The notes under the pieces are model-generated. The model had not been told where the DNA came from. It saw only the letters and a program-made list of their open reading frames with translations, and made no database searches. From Segatella copri (lineage in GTDB: Bacteria; Bacteroidota; Bacteroidia; Bacteroidales; Bacteroidaceae): a DNA stretch of 64,000 nucleotides. The translations under genes were made by a program, and so were the position numbers. Positions 1 to 11,081 of the stretch are shown here, piece by piece (the first letter of the stretch is position 1; the number at the start of each line of letters is the position of its first letter). The stretch covers positions 2,725,001-2,789,000 of the forward strand of contig NZ_CP042464.1 of NCBI RefSeq assembly GCF_015074785.1, given 5' to 3'.

Positions 1-1
1 C

Positions 2-1078
2 CTGCAGAAGACCGGTTCGTTCAAGATTCGTGGTGCTTACTATAAGATTTCACAACTCACCGATGAAGAAAAGGCGAAGGGTGTGATAGCCTGTTCTGCG
101 GGCAACCATGCACAGGGTGTAGCGCTGGGAGCTACAGCCATGGGCGTTAAGAGCCTCATCTGTCTGCCTGAAGGTGCTCCTATCTCCAAGGTAGAAGCCA
201 CCAAGCGACTGGGTGCTGAAGTCTGTCTGGTACCTGGCGTCTATGATGATGCCTACCAGAAGGCGCTGGAACTGAAAGATGAGCATGGCTACACCTTCGT
301 TCATCCTTTCGATGATGAGAACGTCATTGCCGGTCAGGGCACCATCGGATTGGAAATCCTCGACCAGCTGCCTGAAGTAGAAGCTGTAGTAGTACCAGTT
401 GGTGGTGGCGGTTTGATTTCCGGTATTGCCTTTGCCATTAAATCACTGAATCCTAAAGTTAAGGTTTATGGTGTTCAGGCAGAAGGAGCAGCAAGTATGG
501 TACAGAGTCTGCACGATCATAAACAGGAGAAGTTGCCTTCTGTAGCGACCGTTGCTGATGGTATTGCCGTGAAGGAACCGGGAAAGATTACCTTCGAAAC
601 CTGCTCCAACTATGTAGACGAAATCGTAACCGTGAGCGAAGATGAAATCTGTGCAGCCATTCTGAAACTTATAGAGAGCGAAAAGATGGTAGCTGAGGGT
701 GCAGGTGCGGCAAGCGTGGCTGCCGTGATGTACAACAAGATACCTGTCAAGGGAAAGAAAACCATCTGCGTGGTGAGTGGCGGCAACATCGACGTGACCA
801 TCCTGAACCGTGTCATCAACCGTGGTCTGGTCAAGAGCGGCCGTCTCTGCACCATCGAGATGGAGCTTGACGATAAGCCAGGCGAATTGGTTGAGGTAGC
901 ATCCGTCATCGCAAGCCTTGGCGGAAACATCACGGGAGTTCATCACGACCGTTCTGCCAATCGCAACAAGGTGAATGCCTGCGTACTCCGACTCACCATG
1001 GAGACTCGCGATTCTGAACATGTAAAGGAAATCAAGGGAGCCTTGGAGCAGAAGGGATTCCATCTCTGGATAGTATAA
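2..1078 (+). CDS. ilvA: threonine ammonia-lyase (threonine dehydratase), 5' partial
   Basis: PLP-dependent enzyme deaminating threonine to 2-oxobutanoate, the first step of isoleucine synthesis, or catabolic. The reading frame is open from base 2; about 40-50 N-terminal residues lie outside the window. The visible part starts just before the PLP-lysine motif (TGSFKIRGA), then SAGNHAQG, the glycine-rich phosphate loop PVGGGGLISG, and a C-terminal single ACT domain (DDKPGELVEVASVIASLGGNITG). The length of about 400 residues with one ACT domain fits the shorter ilvA/tdcB-like type common in Bacteroidota rather than the long E. coli IlvA. Followed directly by a strong hairpin terminator. Biosynthetic versus catabolic role cannot be decided from sequence. 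Confidence 0.95.
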   Translation: MQKTGSFKIRGAYYKISQLTDEEKAKGVIACSAGNHAQGVALGATAMGVKSLICLPEGAPISKVEATKRLGAEVCLVPGVYDDAYQKALELKDEHGYTFVHPFDDENVIAGQGTIGLEILDQLPEVEAVVVPVGGGGLISGIAFAIKSLNPKVKVYGVQAEGAASMVQSLHDHKQEKLPSVATVADGIAVKEPGKITFETCSNYVDEIVTVSEDEICAAILKLIESEKMVAEGAGAASVAAVMYNKIPVKGKKTICVVSGGNIDVTILNRVINRGLVKSGRLCTIEMELDDKPGELVEVASVIASLGGNITGVHHDRSANRNKVNACVLRLTMETRDSEHVKEIKGALEQKGFHLWIV

Positions 1079-1111
1079 CCGTGCAGAGACTTACAAAAAT
1101 CCATAAAATAT

Positions 1112-1153
1112 AAAAAGAGGGTGCGCCGTCAGTTGATAGCGCACCCTCTTTTT
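1112..1153. terminator. rho-independent terminator, usable in both directions
   Basis: Perfect 15-bp inverted repeat (AAAAAGAGGGTGCGC at 1112-1126, complement at 1139-1153) with a 12-base loop and flanking A and T runs. It lies between the convergent ends of ilvA and the GH3 gene, so it can serve both. Confidence 0.9.
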
Positions 1154-1217
1154 ATATATCATTAAAAGCTTTATTACCATCAAGCTCTTTTGTTATTGAG
1201 CTTTATCTTTAATAGAG

Positions 1218-3563
1218 CTACTTTACTTCCTTGAGCAAGCAAGGGCGAACCTTCTCGGTTACACCAGCTTCCTCAGTAATCACGGTAGTGAGAGGCTTGA
1301 GATCGGCAGCATTCTTTGCCACCATCACCTTGTAATTACCAGCCTCAACCTGCCACTGACTATCAACCTCATTGAAAGAAGCCAGGTTCTTGTATGGAAT
1401 GTCGATAGTAACAGTCTCCGACTCACCAGGCTGCAATTTCTTAGTCTTGGCGAAACCACGAAGTTCCCTGGTTGGTTTATCCATATCCTTGCCAGGAGCT
1501 GCCACATATACCTGAACAACTTCCTTACCAGCTACCTTACCAGCATTCTTCACAGTCACCAGGACCTTGATATTGCCCTGTGCATCCTTCGTTACCACAG
1601 GTTTGCCATACTTAAAGGTAGTATAGCTCATACCATAACCAAAAGGAAAAGATACAGGCACATTCTTAGTCTGGTAATAACGATAACCTACATAAACACC
1701 ATCATTATACTCGGTGTAATCCACATTCTTCACGTCACCCTTGCTACCGATGCCCTTGCCCATGAACATACCAAGCACATCGTCAACCTTGACAGTCTCA
1801 GGGTTAGGGAAATCAGCCTTAGAAGGAACATCGTTATAACTTACAGGCCATGTCATAGGAAGACGACCAGAAGGATTCTCCTTACCCGTCAAGATGTCAG
1901 CAACACAGTTACCACCCTCCTGACCAGGCAACCAAGACAGCAATACAGCATCAGGACCGCCAATCCAACTCTTGGTCTCAATAACGCCACAAACATTCAA
2001 GATGACAACCACCTTCTTACCAGCCTTATGGAAAGCGTTGCAAACGCCAGAAATCATATCCTTCTCCTCCTTGGTAAGATTGAAGCTATCAGAAATCTTT
2101 CGATCCAAGAACTCACCAGACGACTTACCAATAGTGATGATTGCCAAATCGTTGTTCTTGACGGCAGCAGACATATTCAATTCAGCAAGGCTCATCTCAG
2201 GGATGAAGTGACCAGGCAAGAAAGCCTCCAAAGGATTCTTTGGCTTTGGCAAATTTGCCTTTGCCTTTGGAGCATACTCTATGTATGACTTCTGGATGTC
2301 GCCATCCACCTGATAGCCAGCATTCTTCAAACCATCCAACAAACTTACCACATAAGCATGGTTAACATTGCCGGAACCAGTACCACCAGCTATGAAATCA
2401 TAAGAAGTATTGCCGAAGAGAGCGATGTTCTTAATCTTCTGAACGAGTGGCAATACATTCTTGTTATTCTTCAATAACACCATTCCCTCGGTAGCGGCAT
2501 TGCGAGCTACCAAAGCATGTCCCTTCAAATCAGGGTTGTTGTCAGCAACATACTGCTTGAAACGAGGAGTCTGCATGATATACTCCAAGATATGGCGTAC
2601 ATTGCGGTCGAGGATTTCCATCGACAGGCGACCATTGAGCACAGCCTTGCGAATCTCCTTCACCTGGTCTGCCTTACCTGGCATCAACAGGTCGTTACCC
2701 GCTTCCATCTGGGCAGCTGCGCTAATACCACCAAACCAGTCGGTCATCACCATACCCTTGAATCCCCACTCATGGCGAAGAATCTCTGTTATCAAGTCAC
2801 AACGCTCACTAGACATCGTACCATTGATGAGATTGTAAGAAGTCATCACTGTCCAAGGCTGAGCCTCCTTGATAACGATTTCGAAAGGTTTCAAGTAAAT
2901 CTCACGGAAAGTACGTGGATTACCGATAACATTGTTACGAGTACGATTGGTCTCCTGGTTGTTCAGTGCGAAGTGCTTCAACGAAGTACCGACATCGTTG
3001 CTCTCGATACCATTCACCATAGCAGCACAAATGGTACCAGCCAACAATGGGTCTTCTGAATAATACTCAAAGTTACGACCACAAAGAGGATTACGCATAA
3101 TATTGGTAGCAGGTGCCAACAAGACATCTACGCCATAATGCTTCACCTCGTCTCCCATAGAGGTACCTACGGAATACACCAAGTCTTTGTTCCAGGTAGA
3201 GCTCATCACTGTAGCCACAGGGAAGTGGGTACAGTAGAATGTCTTATCGGTATTCTTGCGCTTAGGGTCGATGCGAAGACCAGCAGGACCATCGGCTACA
3301 ACCGTAGCTGGAATGCCCAGACGCTCAATACCATTCACCTGACCTGCGGCACCCTGTACCAACTGACCTTGGTTACCAATGGTAGCCTCCATCTGGCTCT
3401 CATACTTACCCGAAGAACCTACCACCAACTGAATCTTCTCATCGAGAGTCATCGCATTGATGACATCCTGGATAGGAGACACACCCAACTTCGGGTTCTG
3501 TGCTTGCACTACGAAAGTCGCAGAAAAAAGCACACATGAAGAAACTAATAATTGTTTTATCAT
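1218..3563 (-). CDS. glycoside hydrolase family 3 (beta-glucosidase/beta-xylosidase)
   Basis: Secreted or periplasmic exo-acting glycosidase of 781 residues. N-terminal signal peptide (hydrophobic stretch ending VVQAQ), GH3 TIM barrel with DGPAGLRI, the conserved KHF at about 196-198 and the nucleophile Asp275 in MTDWFGG, then the GH3 C-terminal alpha/beta domain and a fibronectin-III-like domain (FGYGMSYTTF onward). BglX-like architecture. It is the last gene of the minus-strand SusC-SusD-esterase-esterase operon, 61 bases after the esterase. With two CE1-type esterases beside it, a xylan, arabinoxylan or other esterified hemicellulose substrate is a reasonable inference, but GH3 specificity (glucose, xylose or arabinose) cannot be read from these motifs. 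Confidence 0.93.
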   Translation of the reverse strand: MIKQLLVSSCVLFSATFVVQAQNPKLGVSPIQDVINAMTLDEKIQLVVGSSGKYESQMEATIGNQGQLVQGAAGQVNGIERLGIPATVVADGPAGLRIDPKRKNTDKTFYCTHFPVATVMSSTWNKDLVYSVGTSMGDEVKHYGVDVLLAPATNIMRNPLCGRNFEYYSEDPLLAGTICAAMVNGIESNDVGTSLKHFALNNQETNRTRNNVIGNPRTFREIYLKPFEIVIKEAQPWTVMTSYNLINGTMSSERCDLITEILRHEWGFKGMVMTDWFGGISAAAQMEAGNDLLMPGKADQVKEIRKAVLNGRLSMEILDRNVRHILEYIMQTPRFKQYVADNNPDLKGHALVARNAATEGMVLLKNNKNVLPLVQKIKNIALFGNTSYDFIAGGTGSGNVNHAYVVSLLDGLKNAGYQVDGDIQKSYIEYAPKAKANLPKPKNPLEAFLPGHFIPEMSLAELNMSAAVKNNDLAIITIGKSSGEFLDRKISDSFNLTKEEKDMISGVCNAFHKAGKKVVVILNVCGVIETKSWIGGPDAVLLSWLPGQEGGNCVADILTGKENPSGRLPMTWPVSYNDVPSKADFPNPETVKVDDVLGMFMGKGIGSKGDVKNVDYTEYNDGVYVGYRYYQTKNVPVSFPFGYGMSYTTFKYGKPVVTKDAQGNIKVLVTVKNAGKVAGKEVVQVYVAAPGKDMDKPTRELRGFAKTKKLQPGESETVTIDIPYKNLASFNEVDSQWQVEAGNYKVMVAKNAADLKPLTTVITEEAGVTEKVRPCLLKEVK

Positions 3564-3624
3564 TGTCTATACCTTGTTTTAAAAAAAATATTTTATTAAG
3601 CTATTACTTGAAAAACTTATTTTA

Positions 3625-4851
3625 TCATTTGAAAATCTTCTGTGCGAACTCTGTAAGATACACACGCCAGTTGCGCCAGATGTGGCCGCCCTCGGTCTCC
3701 ATATAGGTATATTTATACCCCTTCTCATCGAAATAGCGACGCAAGCCGGCTGTACTCTTATACAAGAAGTCGGTCTTTCCCATACCTATCCAATACAATT
3801 TTGGCTTGTTCTTAAACAAGGTTGCCAACTGCTGCTTCGCCTCCTCGTCCTCTTGCAGCATCTTATAGAAATCGGTGCGAAAATCGCCAGTCTTTCCCAC
3901 ATGCAAACCAGCGGAGAAGAGACCAACGTAATCAAACTTATTAGGGAAACGGCGAGAGATGTCAAAGGAGTGTCCACCACCCATTGACAAACCGCAGATG
4001 GCACGATGCGCCTTATCCTTGCCCACCTTGTAATGGCTCTCCACATAGTTCATCACATCAGGGAAGCTCTCATCCATCGTAGCCACCGCCTTGGCACCTT
4101 GGTAACCATTGAAAGAAGGCACATACATACCTGCCGACCATTCGCCAGGAGCAGCCTGACAGTTAGGGTTGCCATTGGTCATCACCACGACCATAGGCTT
4201 TGCCTTGCCCGTGGCAATCAAATTATCAAGAATATGCTGTGCACGTCCTAAAGTAGTCCAGGCATCCTCATCGCCACCAGCGCCATGGAGCAGATAGAGT
4301 ACAGGATAATCCTTGCCCTTGTCATAACCTGCTGGAGTATAGACCGTCATACGACGCTGCATCTTGAGCGTAGGACTATCATACCATACCTTAGACACAT
4401 TTCCGTGAGGCACTTCGTTAACGGTATAGAGGTCACCACAGTCGCCTTTCTTGTCAGACAAGATAAAAATATTGGTTTCCGAAGTGATGTCACGAGTGAT
4501 ATAGACGCTTCCTGGATCCACAATCTTCACACCATCCAAGATGAGATTATAAGAATAAAGCTCAGGAGAAAGATTAGTGCTGGTAAAGCTCCATACTCCC
4601 TTGTCATCCTTCACCAAGTCTGCCACTCCCGGTGCATCATACTTTCCCACAGGGGTATCAATCTGCTTGGTAGGCAAGAAGTCGCCCGTAATCTGCACTT
4701 TCTGTGCATTGGGAGCCTTGAGACGGAAGGTTACTGTATGGTTGGCGTTTACCTCTGGAGATACCACAGGTACGTTGTCGAACAAAGCTTGCTGTGCAAA
4801 GCTGCTCATACTCAAGAGCAAGGCTGTTGCCAAAAATGTTATCTTTTTCAT
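3625..4851 (-). CDS. CE1-type esterase with N-terminal E-set domain (copy 1)
   Basis: Secreted carbohydrate esterase, 408 residues. Signal peptide (MKKITFLATALLLSMSSFAQ), an N-terminal CBM48/E-set-like domain at about 30-135 ([19 protein letters not shown]), and an esterase-D/feruloyl esterase alpha/beta hydrolase from about 165. Visible catalytic elements: YLLHGAGGDEDAW, nucleophile Ser289 in GLSMGG, an Asp in GKTDF and a C-terminal His in GGHIWRNW. It is a tandem paralogue of the next upstream gene, 17 bases away, with the same layout throughout. Enzymes of this type remove ferulate or acetate from plant xylans; the exact acyl group is not decidable here. Co-transcribed with SusC/SusD and GH3. 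Confidence 0.88.
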   Translation of the reverse strand: MKKITFLATALLLSMSSFAQQALFDNVPVVSPEVNANHTVTFRLKAPNAQKVQITGDFLPTKQIDTPVGKYDAPGVADLVKDDKGVWSFTSTNLSPELYSYNLILDGVKIVDPGSVYITRDITSETNIFILSDKKGDCGDLYTVNEVPHGNVSKVWYDSPTLKMQRRMTVYTPAGYDKGKDYPVLYLLHGAGGDEDAWTTLGRAQHILDNLIATGKAKPMVVVMTNGNPNCQAAPGEWSAGMYVPSFNGYQGAKAVATMDESFPDVMNYVESHYKVGKDKAHRAICGLSMGGGHSFDISRRFPNKFDYVGLFSAGLHVGKTGDFRTDFYKMLQEDEEAKQQLATLFKNKPKLYWIGMGKTDFLYKSTAGLRRYFDEKGYKYTYMETEGGHIWRNWRVYLTEFAQKIFK

Positions 4852-4868
4852 TGTGATGTTATTTGAAG

Positions 4869-7695
<2,827 letters not shown>

Positions 7696-7752
7696 AATTT
7701 CCTAATGTTATTATATATTATGTATAGTGTTAGTTATATGAACCTCCAGACC

Positions 7753-10700
7753 TTAGAACTCCAAGTTGAAGCCCATCACTACCTTCCTTGAGGTTGGATA
7801 ACCGCCTTTGTCGATACCCATACCCACTACATCATTGGTAGAAACCTCAGGGTCGAAGCCTGGGTACTTGGTGATGGTGAAGAAGTCATCAAGAGACACA
7901 TAGAGGCGCAAGTTACTGATTGCTACCTTCTTGAGAAGAGTCTTCGGCAAACTGTAGCCCAACTGAATCTGCTTAATCTTGAAATAAGATCCATCATATA
8001 CCATTGCGCTGGATGTAGCATACTTGTCCATATTGTTGGCACCAGCACGTGGCTTGCTTCCATTAGGATTGCTCTCCGTCCAACGGTCGTCATAGAAGAG
8101 TTCCTTCATCTTGTTGACCATAGGGAAGTCGGTACGGTTGATACAGTTGAATATCTTGTTGCCTGATGCACCAGAACCAAATACTGCCAAGTCGAAACCT
8201 TTGTAAGCTGCGGTCAAGGTGATACCATAGGTGAAGTCTGGAATGGCACTACCCAAGTCCATCTTGTCATCATCGGTCAAATCACCACTATCGTTCAGGT
8301 CGGCAAAAGTTGGATCGCCCGTCTTTGGGTCTATGCCTGTAAACTTATAGCCACGGAAGTAATACACAGGATAGCCCTTCTCGAAGTATGTGAGAGGCAC
8401 ATTCATAAAGGTAGTACCCTGCAAACGAGTCAAGGATGGGTCGAGATAAGTAACCTCGTTCTTCAAGGTAGCGAGGTTGCCACGTACACTGTAGCTGAAA
8501 TCACCGATGTTGTCTCTCCAACCGAGTTCAAACTCGAATCCCTTGTTGCTTACGTTACCAGCATTGATAGGAGATGTAGTACCGCCGATAACCAAAGATG
8601 GAGTGGTACCACTCACGAGCAAGTCCTTGGTCTTCTTCACGAAATAGTCCATGCTGAAGTTCATTCTGCCAGCGAAGAGGAGCGCATCAATACCCAAGTC
8701 GGTCTGCTCTGATGTTTCCCACTTCAGTTTATCGTTACCCATACTAGATGGAGTAACAGAAGTTGTATAATTATTACCAGGAACTAACGGATAAATGCTA
8801 CCCTGCGCCATATCGGTGCTGTAGGCATAGCCACTCAAGGCAGCCAAGCTACCATTCTGGCCCCAGCTGGCACGCAATTTCAAACTAGCCACAACATCTC
8901 TTAAAGGCTCGAAGAACTTTTCCTCAGAAATGGTCCAACCTCCAGACACAGCTGGGAAATATCCCCAACGATTGGTAGCTGGAAGCTTAGATAAGTCGGC
9001 AGCATCTGCACGGAGGGAAGCCTGCAGATAATAACGATTTTTATAATCGTAACTCAAACGACCAAAGTAAGAATACTTGGCTGAGCGAGTTTTCTCACCA
9101 CCTACAGACTTGGTAGCAGAAGCGGATGCGAAATTCAGATAGTAGAACAATGGATTGTTTTTCTTGACAGCGTCTTCACCATTAGCCTGCAAACCACCCT
9201 GCACGTAATCATAGGTAGATTCTTGGAAAGACATACCAACCATGGCATTCACGGTATGGTCACCAAACTTCTTCATATAGTTGGCAAAGTTTTCCCATTG
9301 ATAATAAATAGAGGTAGAAGAAGTTGCACTCTGATCTACATAATTACGGCTTTGCGTTTGATTTCCATAGTAAGGAAGTGAAGTGGAAGAACTGCGAGTA
9401 CCCGACAAACGGTAACCAAAGCGAGAAGTAATCACAAGATCCTTGATAGGCTTGAAATCTGCATAAATGGAACCATTCACATTGAATCCACTGTTGCGAG
9501 ATATGCCATTGTCACGCATCACGAATGGGTTGTATTGCTCACCGTTATAGAAAGCAGACACACCATAGTAGTTACCATTGGCATCTGTCAAGAGGTGCTT
9601 GCCATCGGCCAAAGCTTTTGCCATGTGGGCTGGGAGATTATCTGGAGCATAGGTGACAGGAGTCAATGGATCCATAGAAAGCACAGCTGCCATCATAGAA
9701 CCATACTCAGTACCCTCTGAAACAGAACGAACGTTATACTTTTCAATCTGGTTAGTAGTGCCCACCTTCAACCATGGCTTGATCTGATATTCAGCATTGA
9801 TGGTAGCGGTGAGACGACGATAGAGGTCATTATTACCTCTTACCATACCATCATTGTCAAGATAAGTAAGCGAAAGATAGTAGTTGCCATTTTGGTTACC
9901 ACCCATAAAGCCCAGGTTGTGCTTCTGCATCTTACCCTTACCATAGATGGCATCTACCCAGGAGGTATTGGTTGTTCCATCCCAATTCTTCAAGAGATAA
10001 TCCTCGGTAAAGGTCTTACCTTCTTTCATATATTGGATATATTCTTCGGCATTGAGCAACTTAGGCTTTTTAGCAAGCGATTCGATGGTATATTGGAAAT
10101 CATATGTTATCTTTCCACTACCCACAGTACCTTTCTTCGTAGTAATGAGAACCACGCCATTACCTGCCTCAGCACCATATATGGCAGCAGAAGCGGCATC
10201 CTTCAACACTTCCATAGATGCTATGTCATTAGGATCGATACCACTAATATCGCCTAGGCGCACACCATCTACTACATAGAGAGGATCGGAAGAACCATTG
10301 GAAGAGAAACCACGGATACGAACGGTTGGTGATGCACCCGGACGAGCAGAAGAAGAGACAATCTGTACACCTGCGGTCTTACCCTGAAGAGCAGACTTGG
10401 CATTGGTGATGGTACGATTTTCCATATCCTCTTTCTTCACCTGAGAGATGGCACCTGTTACAGAACTCTTCTTCTGTACACCATATCCTACTACTACAAC
10501 CTCATCCAGCACCTTGTTGTCTTCCTTCATATTTACCTTCAACTTGGAGGTGATGGCTGCCACCTCTTTAGTCTGATAACCTAGATAAGAGAAGACCAAG
10601 GTCTTTCCTTTTTGTACCATGATGGAGAAATCTCCATCCAATCCTGTGACGGCTCCACCCTTGGGGTCGTCCTTTACCTTGATGGTAACACCGATCAGAG

Positions 10701-10827
10701 GCTCAGCATTCTGGTCAACAACCAGACCCGTCACTTTCATCAGTTCCTGCGCCAAGGCAGCAGAACCGGAAATCATCAATAAGAACACGAAGGTCAGGAA
10801 CCTTCTGTAATCATTCATTTTTCTCAT
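7753..10827 (-). CDS. SusC/RagA-family TonB-linked outer-membrane transporter
   Basis: TonB-dependent importer of oligosaccharides, 1024 residues. Signal peptide ending AALAQ, then a carboxypeptidase-regulatory-like domain (VTGLVVDQNAEPLIGVTIKV to YLGYQTKEV), the TonB-box region (VLDEVVVVGYG), plug domain (VRIRGFSSNGSSDPLYVVDG) and a 22-strand barrel ending in the typical aromatic C-terminus (VVMGFNLEF). There is no N-terminal STN domain, so control is expected through the divergent hybrid two-component regulator rather than sigma/anti-sigma. First gene of the five-gene operon. A start at Met4 is also possible; Met1 is kept because the reading is continuous and close to the promoter. Confidence 0.96.
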   Translation of the reverse strand: MRKMNDYRRFLTFVFLLMISGSAALAQELMKVTGLVVDQNAEPLIGVTIKVKDDPKGGAVTGLDGDFSIMVQKGKTLVFSYLGYQTKEVAAITSKLKVNMKEDNKVLDEVVVVGYGVQKKSSVTGAISQVKKEDMENRTITNAKSALQGKTAGVQIVSSSARPGASPTVRIRGFSSNGSSDPLYVVDGVRLGDISGIDPNDIASMEVLKDAASAAIYGAEAGNGVVLITTKKGTVGSGKITYDFQYTIESLAKKPKLLNAEEYIQYMKEGKTFTEDYLLKNWDGTTNTSWVDAIYGKGKMQKHNLGFMGGNQNGNYYLSLTYLDNDGMVRGNNDLYRRLTATINAEYQIKPWLKVGTTNQIEKYNVRSVSEGTEYGSMMAAVLSMDPLTPVTYAPDNLPAHMAKALADGKHLLTDANGNYYGVSAFYNGEQYNPFVMRDNGISRNSGFNVNGSIYADFKPIKDLVITSRFGYRLSGTRSSSTSLPYYGNQTQSRNYVDQSATSSTSIYYQWENFANYMKKFGDHTVNAMVGMSFQESTYDYVQGGLQANGEDAVKKNNPLFYYLNFASASATKSVGGEKTRSAKYSYFGRLSYDYKNRYYLQASLRADAADLSKLPATNRWGYFPAVSGGWTISEEKFFEPLRDVVASLKLRASWGQNGSLAALSGYAYSTDMAQGSIYPLVPGNNYTTSVTPSSMGNDKLKWETSEQTDLGIDALLFAGRMNFSMDYFVKKTKDLLVSGTTPSLVIGGTTSPINAGNVSNKGFEFELGWRDNIGDFSYSVRGNLATLKNEVTYLDPSLTRLQGTTFMNVPLTYFEKGYPVYYFRGYKFTGIDPKTGDPTFADLNDSGDLTDDDKMDLGSAIPDFTYGITLTAAYKGFDLAVFGSGASGNKIFNCINRTDFPMVNKMKELFYDDRWTESNPNGSKPRAGANNMDKYATSSAMVYDGSYFKIKQIQLGYSLPKTLLKKVAISNLRLYVSLDDFFTITKYPGFDPEVSTNDVVGMGIDKGGYPTSRKVVMGFNLEF

Positions 10828-10902
10828 AGATTTTACTCATTAAAGATAATACTTTATTAGTTAAGCTTTTATTCTTGTAAATCAGTTAATTGTTTACGGC
10901 TG

Positions 10903-10910
10903 CAAAGGTA
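10903..10910 (-). promoter_or_regulatory. -7 element of the SusC operon
   Basis: CAAAGGTA on the plus strand, which reads TACCTTTG on the minus strand and matches the Bacteroidota -7 consensus TAnnTTTG. It lies 76 bases upstream of the SusC start. I see no clear TTG at the -33 distance, which fits a promoter needing an activator. Confidence 0.7.
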
Positions 10911-10962
10911 GTACTTTTTATCATACACCTTTTTCTAACTTGTTTTTTTGTGTTACGTTTTT

Positions 10963-11014
10963 GTTCAAAATGGGGTTTTCTATATGTTCAAAAACTTGCA
11001 TATTTGTTAAAAAA
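10963..11014. promoter_or_regulatory. direct repeats in the SusC/HTCS divergent intergenic region
   Basis: TGTTCAAAA occurs at 10962-10970 and 10985-10993 (23-base step), with a variant TGTTAAAAA near 11005. They sit between the two divergent promoters, where the AraC-type output domain of the hybrid regulator would be expected to bind. Binding is inference only. Confidence 0.4.
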
Positions 11015-11021
11015 CTCTTAT

Positions 11022-11057
11022 AAACCTTGTATATATCAAGGTTTTATAGTACTTTTG
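11022..11057 (+). promoter_or_regulatory. promoter of the hybrid regulator with overlapping inverted repeat
   Basis: The -7 element TACTTTTG is at 11050-11057 and a TTG at 11027-11029 gives the usual 20-base spacing. The -33 TTG is embedded in a perfect 8-bp inverted repeat (AAACCTTG at 11022-11029, CAAGGTTT at 11037-11044, 7-base AT loop), so a dimeric protein bound there would block or contact RNA polymerase. Confidence 0.7.
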
Positions 11058-11081
11058 CAGCAACTATCAAAACCATCGATT

